A stretch of 64,000 bases of DNA from Glandiceps talaboti (lineage: Eukaryota; Hemichordata; Enteropneusta; Spengelidae). Shown piece by piece: positions 1 through 61,559 of the stretch. The position numbers and the translations under genes were made by a program. The notes beneath the pieces were generated by a model. The model saw only the letters and a program-made list of their open reading frames with translations, had not been told where the DNA came from and did no database searches. The first letter of the stretch is position 1, and every line of letters begins with the position of its first letter. The stretch spans positions 21,867,892 to 21,931,891 of the forward strand of contig NC_135562.1 of NCBI RefSeq assembly GCF_964340395.1, written 5' to 3'.

Positions 1-3000
1 TACCAAATACTAACTGATAAACATCTAGATGTATATATCAATACTAACTGATAAACATCTAGATGTATATACCAAATACTAACTGATAAACATCTAGATG
101 TATATACCAAATACTAACTGATAAACATCTAGATATATATACCAAATACTAACTGATAAACATCTAGATGTATATACCAAATACTAACTGATAAACATCT
201 AGATGTATATACCAAATACTAACTGATAAACATCTAGATGTATATATCAATACTAATTGATAAACATCTAGATGCATATACCAAATACTAACTGATAAAC
301 ATCTAGATGTATATACCAAATACTAACTGATAAACATCTAGATATATATACCAAATATTAACTGATAAACATCTAGATATATATACCAAATACTAACTGA
401 TAAACATCTAGATGTATATACCAAATACTAACTGATAAACATCTAGATATATATACCAAATACTAACTGATAAACATCTAGATGTATATACCAAATACTA
501 ACTGATAAACATCTAGATGTATATACCAAATACTAACTGATAAACATGTAGATATATATACCAAATACTAACTGATAAACATCTAGATGTATATACCAAT
601 ACTAACTGATAAACATCTAGATGTATATATCAAATACTAACTGATAAACATCTAGATGTATATACCAAATACTAATTGATAAACATCTAGATATATATAC
701 CAAATACTAACTGATAAACATCTAGATATATATACCAAATACTAACTGATAAACATCTAGATGTATATACCAAATACTAACTGATAAACATCTAGATGTA
801 TATACCAAATACTAACTGATAAACATCTAGATATATATACCAAATACTAAGTGATAAACATCTAGATATATATACCAAATACTAACTGATAAACATCTAG
901 ATATATATACCAAATACTAACTGATAAACATCTAGATGTATATACCAAATACTTACTGATAAACATCTAGATATATATATCAAATACTAACTGATAAACA
1001 TCTAGATGTATATACCAAATACTAACTGATAAACATCTAGATGTATATACCAAATACTAACTGATAAACATCTAGTTATATATACCAAATACTAACTGAT
1101 AAACATCTAGATGTATATACCAAATACTAACTGATAAATATCTAGATGTATATACCAAATACTAACTGATAAACATCTAGATATATATACCAAATACTAA
1201 CTGATAAACATCTAGATGTATATATCAAATACTAACTGATAAACATCTAGTTATATATACCAAATACTAACTGATAAACATCTAGATGTATATACCAAAT
1301 ACTAACTGATAAACATCTAGTTGTATATACCAAATACTAACTGATAAACATCTAGATGTATATACCAAATACTAACTGATAAACATCTAGATGTATATAC
1401 CAAATACTAACTGATAAACATCTAGATGTATATACCAAATACTAACTGATAAAAATCTAGATGTATATACCAAATACTAACTGATAAACATGTAGATATA
1501 TATACCAAATACTAACTGATAAACATCTAGATGTATATACCAAATACTAACTGATAAACATCTAGATGTATATACCAAATACTAACTGATAAACATGTAG
1601 ATATATATACCAAATACTAACTGATAAACATCTAGATATATATACCAAATACTAACTGATAAACATCTAGATGTATATACCAAATATTAACTGATAAACA
1701 TCTAGATATATATACCAAATACTAACTGATAAACATCTAGATGTATATACCAAATACTAACTGATAAACATCTAGATGTATATACCAAATACTAACTGAT
1801 AAACATCTAGATATATATACCAAATACTAACTAATAAACATCTAGATATATATATCAAATACTAACTGATAAACATCTAGATATATATACCAAATACTAA
1901 CTGATAAACATCTAGATGTATATACCAAATACTAACTGATAAACATCTAGATATATATACCAAATACTAATTGATAAACATCTAGATGCATATACCAAAT
2001 ACTAACTGATAAACATCTAGATGTATATACCAAATACTAACTGATAAACATCTAGATATATATACCAAATACTAACTGATAAACATCTAGATATATATAC
2101 CAAATACTAACTGATAAACATCTAGATATATATACCAAATACTAACTGATAAACATCTAGATGTATATATCAATACTAACTGATAAACATCTAGATGTAT
2201 ATACCAAATACTAACTGATAAACATCNNNNNNNNNNNNNNNNNNNNNNNNNNNNNNNNNNNNNNNNNNNNNNNNNNNNNNNNNNNNNNNNNNNNNNNNNN
2301 NNNNNNNNNNNNNNNNNNNNNNNNNNCTAGATGTATATACCAAATACTAATTGATAAACATCTAAATATATATACCAAATACTAACTGATAAACATCTAG
2401 ATATATATACCAAATACTAACTGATAAACATCTAGATGTATATACCAAATACTAACTGATAAACATCTAGATGTATATACCAAATACTAACTGATAAACA
2501 TCTAGATATATATACCAAATACTAACTGATAAACATCTAGATATATATACCAAATACTAACTGATAAACATCTAGATGTATATACCAAATACTAACTGAT
2601 AAACATCTAGATATATATACCAAATACTAACTGATAAACATCTAGATATATATACCAAATACTAACTGATAAACATCTAGATGTATATACCAAATACTAA
2701 CTGATAAACATCTAGATATATATACCAAATACTAACTGATAAACATCTAGATATATATACCAAATACTAACTGATAAACATCTAGATATATATACCAAAT
2801 ACTAACTGATAAACATCTAGATATATATACCAAATACTAACTGATAAACATCTAGATGTATATACCAAATACTAACTGATAAACATCTAGATATATATAC
2901 CAAATACTAACTGATAAACATCTAGATATATATACCAAATACTAACTGATAAACATCTAGATATATATACCAAATACTAACTGATAAACATCTAGATGTA

Positions 3001-5359
3001 TATACCAAATACTAACTGATAAACATCTAGATATATATACCAAATACTAACTGATAAACATCTAGATGTATATACCAAATACTAACTGATAAACATCTAG
3101 ATATATATACCAAATACTAACTGATAAACATCTAGATATATATACCAAATACTAACTGATAAACATCTAGATGTATATACCAAATACTAACTGATAAACA
3201 TCTAGATATATATACCAAATACTAACTGATAAACATCTAGATGTATATACCAAATACTAACTGATAAACATCTAGATGTATATACCAAATACTAACTGAT
3301 AAACATCTAGATGTATATACCAAATACTAACTGATAAACATCTAGATGTATATACCAAATACTAACTGATAAACATCTAGATGTATATACCAAATACTAA
3401 CTGATAAACATCTAGATGTATATACCAAATACTAACTGATAAACATCTAGATGTATATACCAAATACTAACTGATAAACATCTAGATATATATACCAAAT
3501 ACTAACTGATAAACATCTAGATATATATACCAAATACTAACTGATAAACATCTAGATGTATATACCAAATACTAACTGATAAACATCTAGATGTATATAC
3601 CAAATACTAACTGATAAACATCTAGATATATATACCAAATACTAACTGATAAACATCTAGATGTATATACCAAATACTAACTGATAAACATCTAGATATA
3701 TATACCAAATACTAACTGATAAACATCTAGATATATATACCAAATACTAACTGATAAACATCTAGATGTATATACCAAATACTAACTGATAAACATCTAG
3801 ATGTATATACCAAATACTAACTGATAAACATCTAGATATATATACCAAATACTAACTGATAAACATCTAGATATATATACCAAATACTAACTGATAAACA
3901 TCTAGATGTATATACCAAATACTAACTGATAAACATCTAGATATATATACCAAATACTAACTGATAAACATCTAGATGTATATACCAAATACTAACTGAT
4001 AAACATCTAGATATATATACCAAATACTAACTGATAAACATCTAGATATATATACCAAATACTAACTGATAAACATCTAGATGTATATACCAAATACTAA
4101 CTGATAAACATCTAGATATATATACCAAATACTAACTGATAAACATCTAGATGTATATACCAAATACTAACTGATAAACATCTAGATATATATACCAAAT
4201 ACTAACTGATAAACATCTAGATATATATACCAAATACTAACTGATAAACATCTAGATATATATACCAAATACTAACTGATAAACATCTAGATGTATATAC
4301 CAAATACTAACTGATAAACATCTAGATGTATATACCAAATACTAACTGATAAACATCTAGATGTATATACCAAATACTAACTGATAAACATCTAGATATA
4401 TATACCAAATACTAACTGATAAACATCTAGATGTATATACCAAATACTAACTGATAAACATCTAGATATATATACCAAATACTAACTGATAAACATCTAG
4501 ATATATATACCAAATACTAACTGATAAACATCTAGATATATATACCAAATACTAACTGATAAACATCTAGATATATATACCAAATACTAACTGATAAACA
4601 TCTAGATATATATACCAAATACTAACTGATAAACATCTAGATGTATATACCAAATACTAACTGATAAACATCTAGATGTATATACCAAATACTAACTGAT
4701 AAACATCTAGATGTATATACCAAATACTAACTGATAAACATCTAGATGTATATACCAAATACTAACTGATAAACATCTAGATATATATACCAAATACTAA
4801 CTGATAAACATCTAGATATATATACCAAATACTAACTGATAAACATCTAGATGTATATACCAAATACTAACTGATAAACATCTAGATGTATATACCAAAT
4901 ACTAACTGATAAACATCTAGATATATATACCAAATACTAACTGATAAACATCTAGATGTATATACCAAATACTAAGTGATAAACATCTAGATGCATATAC
5001 CAAATACTAACTGATAAACATCTAGATATATATACCAAATACTAACTGATAAACATCTAGATGTATATACCAAATAGTAACTGATAAACATCTAGATATA
5101 TATACCAAATACTAACTGATAAACATCTAGATATATATACCAAATACTAACTGATAAACATCTAGATGTATATACCAAATACTAACTGATAAACATCTAG
5201 ATATATATACCAAATACTAACTGATAAACATCTAGATATATATACCAAATACTAACTGATAAACATCTAGATGTATATACCAAATACTAACTGATAAACA
5301 TCTAGATGTATATACCAAATACTAACTGATAAACATCTAGATATATATACCAAATACTA
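1..5359. repeat. 35-bp satellite array, about 150 copies
   Basis: Head-to-tail units of 35 bp (a few of 34 bp lack one A), beginning TACCAAATACTAACTGATAA and continuing ACATCTAGATGTATA. The array is already running at base 1, so its left end is outside the window; it stops at about 5359, where the sequence changes to ATGGTTGAC. Two main unit variants differ at one base (AGATGTATA or AGATATATA) and are interspersed; rarer variants are CATGTAG, TTGATAAA and AGATGCATA. The G variant contains the perfect 10-bp palindrome CATCTAGATG. Variation is denser in the first ~2.2 kb than after the gap, which suggests more recent homogenisation on the right. No coding potential. Confidence 0.97.
2227..2326. 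other. 100-N assembly gap inside the satellite
   Basis: Exactly 100 N, the usual placeholder for a gap of unknown length. Both sides are the same 35-bp satellite, so the true array is probably longer than shown. Confidence 0.99.
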
Positions 5360-5491
5360 AATGGTTGACATTCTTATTTGAGAAATATTTTATATAGTGC
5401 TTACATACGTGGAAATATCATATGCGTACATGCCACAGTGAGAAATATATGTGAAATTGCAGTTGTTTAGTAGTCATTTTACGGCACCAAA

Positions 5492-5614
5492 ATGACAAAT
5501 ACACTTCCCAAAGTGACCGTTGCCGACAAGTGGCGTTTCCTCAAACGAACCTTCGACCCAATTTCAAGTGCTGTTGTCGTCAGAATAACCCCGTGCAACC
5601 AAAACATCACCACA
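5492..5614 (+). CDS. Weak candidate orphan first exon
   Basis: An ATG with A at -3 opens a 41-codon frame (starting MTNTLPKVTVADKWRFLK) that ends exactly, in phase 0, at a consensus donor ACA|GTAAGT. The composition is more CG-rich and protein-like than the flanks. I recognise no domain. It cannot splice in frame to sulfatase exon 2, which needs one preceding base, and I found no partner exon nearby. It may be a gene relic or chance. Confidence 0.2.
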
Positions 5615-6710
5615 GTAAGTTCAAAATGAATGACCGCTGGCGTCGTAAAGTGAAGTCGCTATTGACTACTCAGGAGTATTACGTCGTAAGTGATGACTTT
5701 GAACCAATTAGATTATTAGATAAATGGTAGATGTAATGTTCATTTGCACACTTAAAACTAGAAACAAGGGATGGAGGAAAATATAATGGATTGTTACCCA
5801 TATTAAGTTCTTGTGAAGTTTACACTAAACGTAGTGGGGAATATAATATTCAGCTAGCTACACGTACGCTACATCAAGTTTCAGTGGTACCGGAGTACAC
5901 AGGGAATAGCTCAATATATATAGATTTATGGTCCGTCAGTTACCACTCCAAAATTAGAATGGTCTCTTTTTCTCCTCTAAATCCTTTCTTGCCTTTATTA
6001 ACCCAACTCATAATATATCTTCTACGGAATTGGATGTAAGTAAAGGATTACGTCATCGGTAATAATTAACTTAAATGATATCGTCATCGAAATTTTAACT
6101 TATAGCATGCTATTACCACATGTTTTCATTAATATTTTGTCTGATACTTTGAATACATTTAGTCTAATTTAAACTGATCCCAATATGTCAATGTCTATAG
6201 TTCTCTCTCGTTATTCAACCGATTATAGCCGAGCCAGTTTGAGAAGTGAATTTAATATATTTTAGACGAGGACGAAATTGCCGAAATAGTACATAAATTA
6301 TTCTAATATTGGACCGTGATACCCATCTTTATACTGAGAATAAAACATAATTCCAATTTGAAATAAAGCCAAATTATTCTCGATTTTTATGATGGTTTAA
6401 TACAAATATATTGACAATTACCCTAATTGAAATCACCTTAACTACAACATAAAACCTATCAGTTTACTGGCTGGGATATACCATAGCTTGACCACACAAA
6501 CATAAAATCTAGAATACTCAGCATATCTGTACGCACAAACAGACTAACCGCGATATTTTTGTAACTCTTACTTCAGCATAGCGAATATACATGAACGATA
6601 CACGTACCTAAATTTTGATCATTCATTTCAGCAAAATGTACTTTGTTGTTATAAGTAACTACACTGTTTACGTCTTGCTGGGTACAACATTTCCAATTTG
6701 TATAATCACT

Positions 6711-6735
6711 CATAGACCCTGGGTGGAGGGTCTAT
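6711..6735. mobile_element. 25-bp hairpin element, copy 1
   Basis: Inverted arms CATAGACCCT and AGGGTCTAT(G) surround a GGGTGG loop. The same 25 bases recur at 61535-61559. The 8 bases on the left (TAATCACT) and on the right (GCATCACT) match at 6 of 8 positions, in the register where copy 2 has a perfect 8-bp direct repeat. This is the pattern expected of an inserted element with an eroded target-site duplication. No transposase is present; mobility is inferred. Confidence 0.6.
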
Positions 6736-7035
6736 GCATCACTGTATCGTAAAAACAATTTTTTTTTGGCTTTCAGCGTATGGCTGATTGCTCGATGCCG
6801 GAATTTTATTAGCGACAAGTGTCGAGGATAAAAGAGATGTAATCAACCAGATTCATATCCGATAAATTGGCTTAATTGTTAATTTAATTCGCTGCTCATA
6901 CAAACGGAAATTACAAAACGTAACTGGAGTACCATAGCAGTGTTGTATTACATTATTACGGTACTAAACCAAATTCATTTTTTTGATTCGAAGTCTTCAT
7001 TTTACAATCCAGTTTTCATCACCATGATCGACTAC

Positions 7036-7340
7036 AATGTATGTATGTATGTATGTATGTATGTATGTATGTATGTATGTATGTATGTATGTATGTATGT
7101 ATGTATGTATGTATGTATGTATGTATGTATGTATTTTTGTATGCATGCATGCATGTATATATGCACGTATGTATGTATGTATGTATGTATGTATGTATGT
7201 ATGTATGTATTTTTGTATGCATGCATATATGCACGTATGTATGTATGTATGTATGTATGTATGTATGTATGTATGTATATTTGGTATATTTTCTTGCCAA
7301 TGTCACTTCTTGTGTACACGGCTTAATAAATAATAAATAA

Positions 7341-7371
<31 letters not shown>

Positions 7372-7541
7372 TGTATGTATGTATGTATGTATGTATGTAT
7401 GTATGTATGTATGTATGTATGTATTGTATGTATGTATGTATGTATGTATGTATGTATGTATGTATGTATGTATGTATGTATGTATTGTATGTATGTATGT
7501 GTGTGTGTGTGTGTCTGTCTGTCTGTCTGTCTGTGTGTCTT

Positions 7542-7604
<63 letters not shown>

Positions 7605-7630
7605 GTGTGTGTATTTATGTATGTATGTGT

Positions 7631-7695
<65 letters not shown>
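7036..7695. repeat. Compound microsatellite (TATG)n-(TCTG)n-(TG)n
   Basis: Long TATG tracts at about 7036-7277 and 7342-7499, interrupted by ATTTTTGTATGCATGCATG-type variants, then TCTG at about 7513-7602 and TG at about 7627-7694. It ends about 360 bp before the first possible start codon of the sulfatase, so it may lie in its promoter or 5' UTR region. The Tyr/Cys/Val/Met-rich open frames here are translation of the repeat only. Confidence 0.97.
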
Positions 7696-7697
<2 letters not shown>

Positions 7698-8054
7698 CAT
7701 GCCCATGTGAGCCCTCAAAGTAGGCTTCCTGATTTTTGAAGATGTTTAGATTTATGTTTTCCATACTTACAAACCTTATCTTATGATGAGTCAAGGTTAC
7801 TCATTGAACGTGCCTCAATGTTTTGATGACAACTATTGTATATTTGTCTTATCACACTTTCTTCTCGTAGTGTCTGTGCATCACGACGAGAGAATGGAAT
7901 CGTCCAAGTGTTCTATGTAGTATACTTACATGAATAGGACACTCTTATGTTCAGAAAAGTTCACGTGACAGGCTAATTATGATATGCTTAACAATATTCG
8001 TCATCCGTTAAACTACTCACAGTCCTAAGCAATAGCTTGAGTTGTGGGTTTACA
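7696..8054 (+). promoter_or_regulatory. Presumed promoter/5' UTR region of the sulfatase gene
   Basis: Assigned by position only. I see no convincing TATA box or other core promoter motif. The exon 1 frame is open upstream back to a TAA at 7989-7991, so a further 5' exon cannot be excluded. Confidence 0.3.
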
Positions 8055-8105
8055 ATGAATGAACGGGTCTTGAGAACAACACCGAGATGTAGCTGTAGGT
8101 TTACA

Positions 8106-57133
<49,028 letters not shown>

Positions 57134-57159
57134 ACAGTAGATGCACACATAAATTTATC

Positions 57160-57165
57160 ATTAAA
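57160..57165 (+). terminator. Candidate poly(A) signal ATTAAA
   Basis: The common variant hexamer lies 27 bases after the stop codon. It would give a very short 3' UTR. No AATAAA is closer; transcript data would decide. Confidence 0.35.
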
Positions 57166-57287
57166 TCAATTACACATATTATGTGGTTTAATTGGTAATG
57201 CTATATAGTTTCCATAGCCCACACCAATACATATGGTATTGTTGTAGTTGTCAAGTTGCCAAAGTACAAAAAGGCTTTTTAAGTGTG

Positions 57288-57562
57288 GTGTAGCCGTGTG
57301 CTTTAACTGCATGTAGTGTTGCTGTGTGCTTAAATTGCATGTGGCGTAGCCGTGTGCTTACACTGCACGTGGTGTAGTCATGTGCTTAAATTGCACATGG
57401 CGTATAGTTGCCGTGTGCTTAAACTGCACGTGGTGTAGCCATGTGCTTAAACTGCATGTGATGTAGCCGTGTGCTTAAACTGTATTTAGGTCAGCCGTGT
57501 GCTTAAACTGTATGTGGTGCAGCCGTGTGCATAAACTGTATGTGATGTAGCTGTGTGCTGTA
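57288..57562. repeat. Imperfect 28-bp minisatellite downstream of the gene, about 9 copies
   Basis: Units resembling TGTAGCCGTGTGCTTAAACT then GCATGTGG, with frequent substitutions and small indels. Starts about 150 bp past the stop codon, so it is either 3' UTR or immediate downstream flank. Confidence 0.85.
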
Positions 57563-58270
57563 TTTGGAGTTTAAGGCAATTTTAGACTATCTTGGCAAAC
57601 ATTTCACATCTTTAAAAGACAATATCATCTCAAATTAGAATAAGGTGAAAATATTTAAGAAAAGTTTAATACCATTTCATATGACAGTAAAAAGGTTGTT
57701 GGTGCATCTGATTGTTGGTTGAATGCATGAGTGACCTCTGGGGGTGAGGGAGTCCTTGGGGTTTTCCCCCTGGCAGATCTGCAGTTTTTTGCTTCTATTA
57801 AGGCAATGTTTAGGTTAATCATAGCCTTTGAGATAATATTTCCAAGCTTCGAAAAGCTACGAAAATGTAAGTTTTAAATGAGTTTCCCATGTCATATAAA
57901 AATGGGCCTGTAACCTTGGTATATGGGCATTAATATTGCATGTATAGTAAAGTCATCGGTATGTTAGAGCACTTTAGGTGGTTATATATACCTAGTGTAC
58001 AATAGAAACGAGAATCTGACGAGACGTGGTGTTTTGTAGTATCAATAACATGTAGTGTCCAAAATAGAAAGTGTATTAATCTCTTCTGACAAGTTCATAC
58101 TGGCGAGTAGAACAATTTAGATTAACTTCATTTATAAACGATCTATGAAGATTACCATTACGAAACCTTTAAGTTCACTTTTGCCCCAAACTGCAAAATA
58201 AGTGAAGCATTGATTGTGAAACAGCCAAACATTTACATGACATGTTCTGTAACTAGTGTGGTAGCTAGGT
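57563..58270. other. Intergenic, nothing recognised
   Basis: No open frame, array or element that I can support. Confidence 0.6.
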
Positions 58271-58274
58271 AATA

Positions 58275-58275
58275 C

Positions 58276-58319
<44 letters not shown>

Positions 58320-58365
58320 ATATGTATATGTATACTGACTGACTGACTGACTGACTGACTGACTG
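58275..58365. repeat. (GTATAT)n followed by (GACT)n
   Basis: Hexamer GTATAT to about 58334, then about seven GACT tetramers. Confidence 0.95.
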
Positions 58366-58680
58366 GACAAACTAGCAGTCCTGCACCACATGGACCTCTT
58401 CACATAATTTTATAGGCCTATTCTAGCAGCCTACGTGACAATACTCATATCACTCTTACTCTTACCTACAGCCAGAAGTGTTACACACACAACATCTGAA
58501 TGATTTCCTCTTCCTTCAACCTCAATAGTTTTTTATCGCCAGAAACCTTACAAATTACTGAAATAAACATATCAGTGATCGTTGGTAATACAATGCATAG
58601 ATACGGGATAGTTACGATTCTTTTGTGTGGTCACACGGAGATGTTCCACGAAACGATCACCGAGACGACGTACAGTCGAA

Positions 58681-58863
<183 letters not shown>

Positions 58864-58931
<68 letters not shown>
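58864..58931. repeat. (TA)n tract, 68 bp
   Basis: Second pure TA run, 84 bases after the first. Confidence 0.97.
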
Positions 58932-58934
<3 letters not shown>

Positions 58935-59105
58935 TTCTGGCATGTAATGCAATACACTATGTTAGTACTAATACAAGTAAATCTACTTGTAACAGCAACA
59001 CTGTTCTTAGGGCCAAAAACATGATTAGTATTAATAATGAAACGACATGTACCACATCGAGTAAGATCGCACGGAAATGAATATATATATCTCCCTGGAG
59101 ACTTT

Positions 59106-59338
59106 TTTGAACATTCAAACCACGGGAGCAGTCGTTTACCTTATACTTTGCAAAATTGTTCACTGCCATTTACCCCCGTGGGTACTCCCGCTTATTGGGT
59201 ATACGTATATGTACCACCCTTTGGGGTGGGGTTCTCACCCTTTGGTCTAACATGGGTACTGTATTTTTTTTTTAGAGATAAGGAGTCTAAAATGGGGACC
59301 ACGGTACACTATTTTCGATTTTGTTTGGTCTAAAATGG
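59106..59338. mobile_element. Dispersed repeat, copy A
   Basis: Shares an extended alignment with 62106-62329: TTTGAACATTCAAACC at the left, then ATTGGGTATACGTATATG, ACCACCCTTTGGGGTGGGG, CTTTGGTCTAACATGGGTAC, AGAGATAAGGAGTCTAAAAT and GATTTTGTTTGGTCTAAAAT. No coding capacity and no clear terminal repeats, so class unknown. The motif GGTCTAAAATGGGG recurs further right to about 59475, so the element may be longer here. Confidence 0.7.
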
Positions 59339-59800
59339 AGTCTTGGAAGGAATCAATTCTCGACTAGTTTGAAATTTCTGGGAATTTTCCTCGGGATTCC
59401 TCCAGCTAATTCGCTGGTGACATTTTCATATCGGTGGTTACATGTTTTGGTCAAAATTGGTCTAAAATGGGGTCTGGCGCTGACAGCATTGGCCGCACAC
59501 CCCTATCAGACCTGGCCAGTGGTACTCCCACCCCCTCCTGGGCATTTACCTTAATTTAATAATTATGATGCAGTCAATAGCCAAGCGAGTGTGTGTATAT
59601 GCCAAAATTCTCTGCATAAGTTAAGATGTAGGTAATATAGCCATACAGTTGTATAATAATGTATTGAGAGTAAAATTTGGGTATTGAAGACAATTTTCAA
59701 GTAACAATTTTCAAGTACTCAATGGCTTCCGGTGTGTATGGTTTGAAATTTAAGCCTCTAAATAGCCTTCTACATGTCCTTACTTTCACATTGAAAAAAT
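59339..59800. other. Intergenic, possible right extension of dispersed repeat A
   Basis: GC-richer than surroundings up to about 59550; no gene recognised. Confidence 0.5.
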
Positions 59801-59807
59801 GTGCTTA

Positions 59808-59950
59808 CCATGGGAGGTGGACACTCCTCCCCCACCCTCCCCACTAGCTATCATGGGAGGTGGACACTCCTCACCCACCCTCCCCACTAGCTATCATGGG
59901 ATGTGGACACTCCTCCACACCCTCCCCACTAGCTATCATGGGAGGTACTG
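59808..59950. repeat. 43/44-bp tandem repeat, 3.2 copies
   Basis: Units start CATGGGAGGTGGACACTCCT and contain CCCACCCTCCCCACTAGCTAT. Starts at 59808, 59852, 59895 and a partial fourth at 59938. Confidence 0.93.
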
Positions 59951-60464
59951 GTTCTGCCTAGAATTATGATTGAAAGAGAAAACTTTGCTGTTAAGTATTT
60001 CCAAATACAGGTTATAGCCCAATGTGAGACCATTTTCACAAAGCCCACATCTATTTAATAAAAGAAATATCTCCACATGTTATGTATGGACGCTGAAGTT
60101 GACTTCCACTGTTAGTTTACAGTGTGTAATGTAATGTACCATACTGTACATCTCTGAAGTCGTGGAGGTGGAGTGGGGTACTGTATAATTACACATTAAA
60201 ATATGTGCAGTCGGGAGGAGGGCTACGAAATTATTTTGACCAAACTAATTCACAGCCCCCCCCCCCCTTGCCGTAAATTGTGACCCCAGCCTAAACTAGG
60301 AATAATCTATAGCGGATCATGTGATTTTGAAGGAGATATGTGATTGGCTTACATTATAACAATATGGACGTTTTGTATTGGGTTAAAGTGGCGATTGTGT
60401 CGTCAAGGCCACGCCCCCTTTTGATAGCTTTTCAATGTCATAGGTACAGAGCTTTGCACTTTAA
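59951..60464. other. Intergenic, nothing recognised
   Basis: Includes a 12-C run at 60256-60267. No gene or element supported. Confidence 0.6.
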
Positions 60465-61278
60465 TTTTTATTTATTTATTGTTTGGATCAGGCTCTAGGC
60501 CCATATAAGAGAAATACACCAGGAATTTACAAGAAAATACATATAAAAAACCAAACTAATACAAAAAAAACCAAATAGTGATATAAATCAATAAAGAATA
60601 TCTCGCCAGTGCCTGCACTGGAGAGAGTCATGGTACATACATGAGTAAACACAATGTACATAAACATTACTACTATCTAAAACTTTCTTGACAAATTTAC
60701 AAAGACTTTTCCGGACAAGTGCACAATGGCTAAATGCCATTTACAACTGCGTACTTTAATCTCTCGATCAAGATCAAAGTGCGGAAGACAACCAACATTG
60801 ATGGAAATGCAAAGAGGAAAATGGTCTGAAGTATGGAAGTCATGAAGAATGCTAATGTTAAAAATTGAGGCATGCCCCTGAGGAGTTGACACGCAGTCAT
60901 CAATCCAAGATGTAGTAGCATAAGAATGGTTACCATCACCTAAAATGTTGAAATCAGAAATTACATAACTGTGATCAGAACAAAAATAAATCAATTCATT
61001 ACCGAAAAGACTGTTGTTATTTACATATGCATTCCAGTCACCCATAATATAAACACATGAAGTGTCACAATCATTAACAATGGAGTGTAAAAGTCCTAAA
61101 TGAGAAAGGAAGCATTCATAATTCTCACTGTTACTTCTATCATCATATGGCATGTATACATTGAGGATAAGTAACTTCTGCCTATTAAGTTCAAATTTAA
61201 CACCCATAATCCTATCAGTGTCATTACCATACTTCAGGTCAGTGATATAATCACCAAGGGATTTAATATGAAAGACCT
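60465..61278 (-). mobile_element. Internally deleted non-LTR retrotransposon (CR1/L2-like)
   Basis: Read on the minus strand, an apurinic-like endonuclease domain is followed after about 90 bases by a LINE-type 3' end: GGGCCTAGAGCCTGATCC and an (AATA)n tail at about 60466-60482. No reverse transcriptase lies between, so the centre of ORF2 is missing. The 5' part is also absent. The clade name is inferred from the endonuclease motifs and the short-repeat tail. Confidence 0.75.
60677..61278 (-). pseudogene. LINE ORF2 endonuclease fragment
   Basis: An open frame of 176 codons from an internal Met at 61207 to a stop at 60677; the same frame continues upstream to a TAG near 61276-61278. Endonuclease/exonuclease/phosphatase motifs are in order (numbering from the internal Met): LNVYMPYD about 15-22, GDWN 56-59, TSWIDDC about 99-105 and SDHFPL 127-132. 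These match the catalytic and DNA-contact blocks of LINE endonucleases. The N-terminal part (with the first catalytic residues) and all of the reverse transcriptase are missing, so it cannot act alone. Confidence 0.8.
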
Positions 61279-61534
61279 AGTGCCCATGGTTACCATTTTG
61301 AAATTTTGAGCACTGATAAATGTGTAGCTCTCCCCATAATTTACCTGGGTCTGAATATAATCTTTATCGAGCTGAAGCGATTCCAATGTCATGGTTAATC
61401 ATACAGAACTCGCAGTATAAATTCAAATGTACAAATCGAAGTTTAATCAACTAAATTGTGATTTGTTACAAGTTAAATTAGGCGCAAATGTGATGAAAAT
61501 TGATACAATGTATACAGAGAACACTTACAGAGAT

Positions 61535-61559
61535 CATAGACCCTGGGTGGAGGGTCTAT
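61535..61559. mobile_element. 25-bp hairpin element, copy 2, with perfect 8-bp flanking repeat
   Basis: Identical over 25 bases to 6711-6735: arms CATAGACCCT and AGGGTCTAT, loop GGGTGG. It is bounded directly by ACAGAGAT at 61527-61534 and ACAGAGAT at 61560-61567. A perfect 8-bp direct repeat abutting both ends is what a target-site duplication looks like. Confidence 0.7.

Larger units (their letters stand above)
5360..7035. other. Low-copy intergenic DNA between two arrays
   Basis: AT-rich sequence without tandem structure. It holds the hairpin element at 6711-6735 and a weak candidate exon at 5492-5614; otherwise I see no gene. Confidence 0.6.

Noticed and set aside
5791-6039. 82-codon open frame
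   Set aside because: No domain, low-complexity AT-rich composition, no splice context.
7019-7739. Tyr-Val-Cys-Met and His-Thr-Tyr-Ile open frames on both strands
   Set aside because: Translation of TATG/TCTG/TG microsatellite.
59037-59554. Two open frames of 77-98 codons
   Set aside because: They fall in dispersed repeat A and its flank; no protein similarity recognised.
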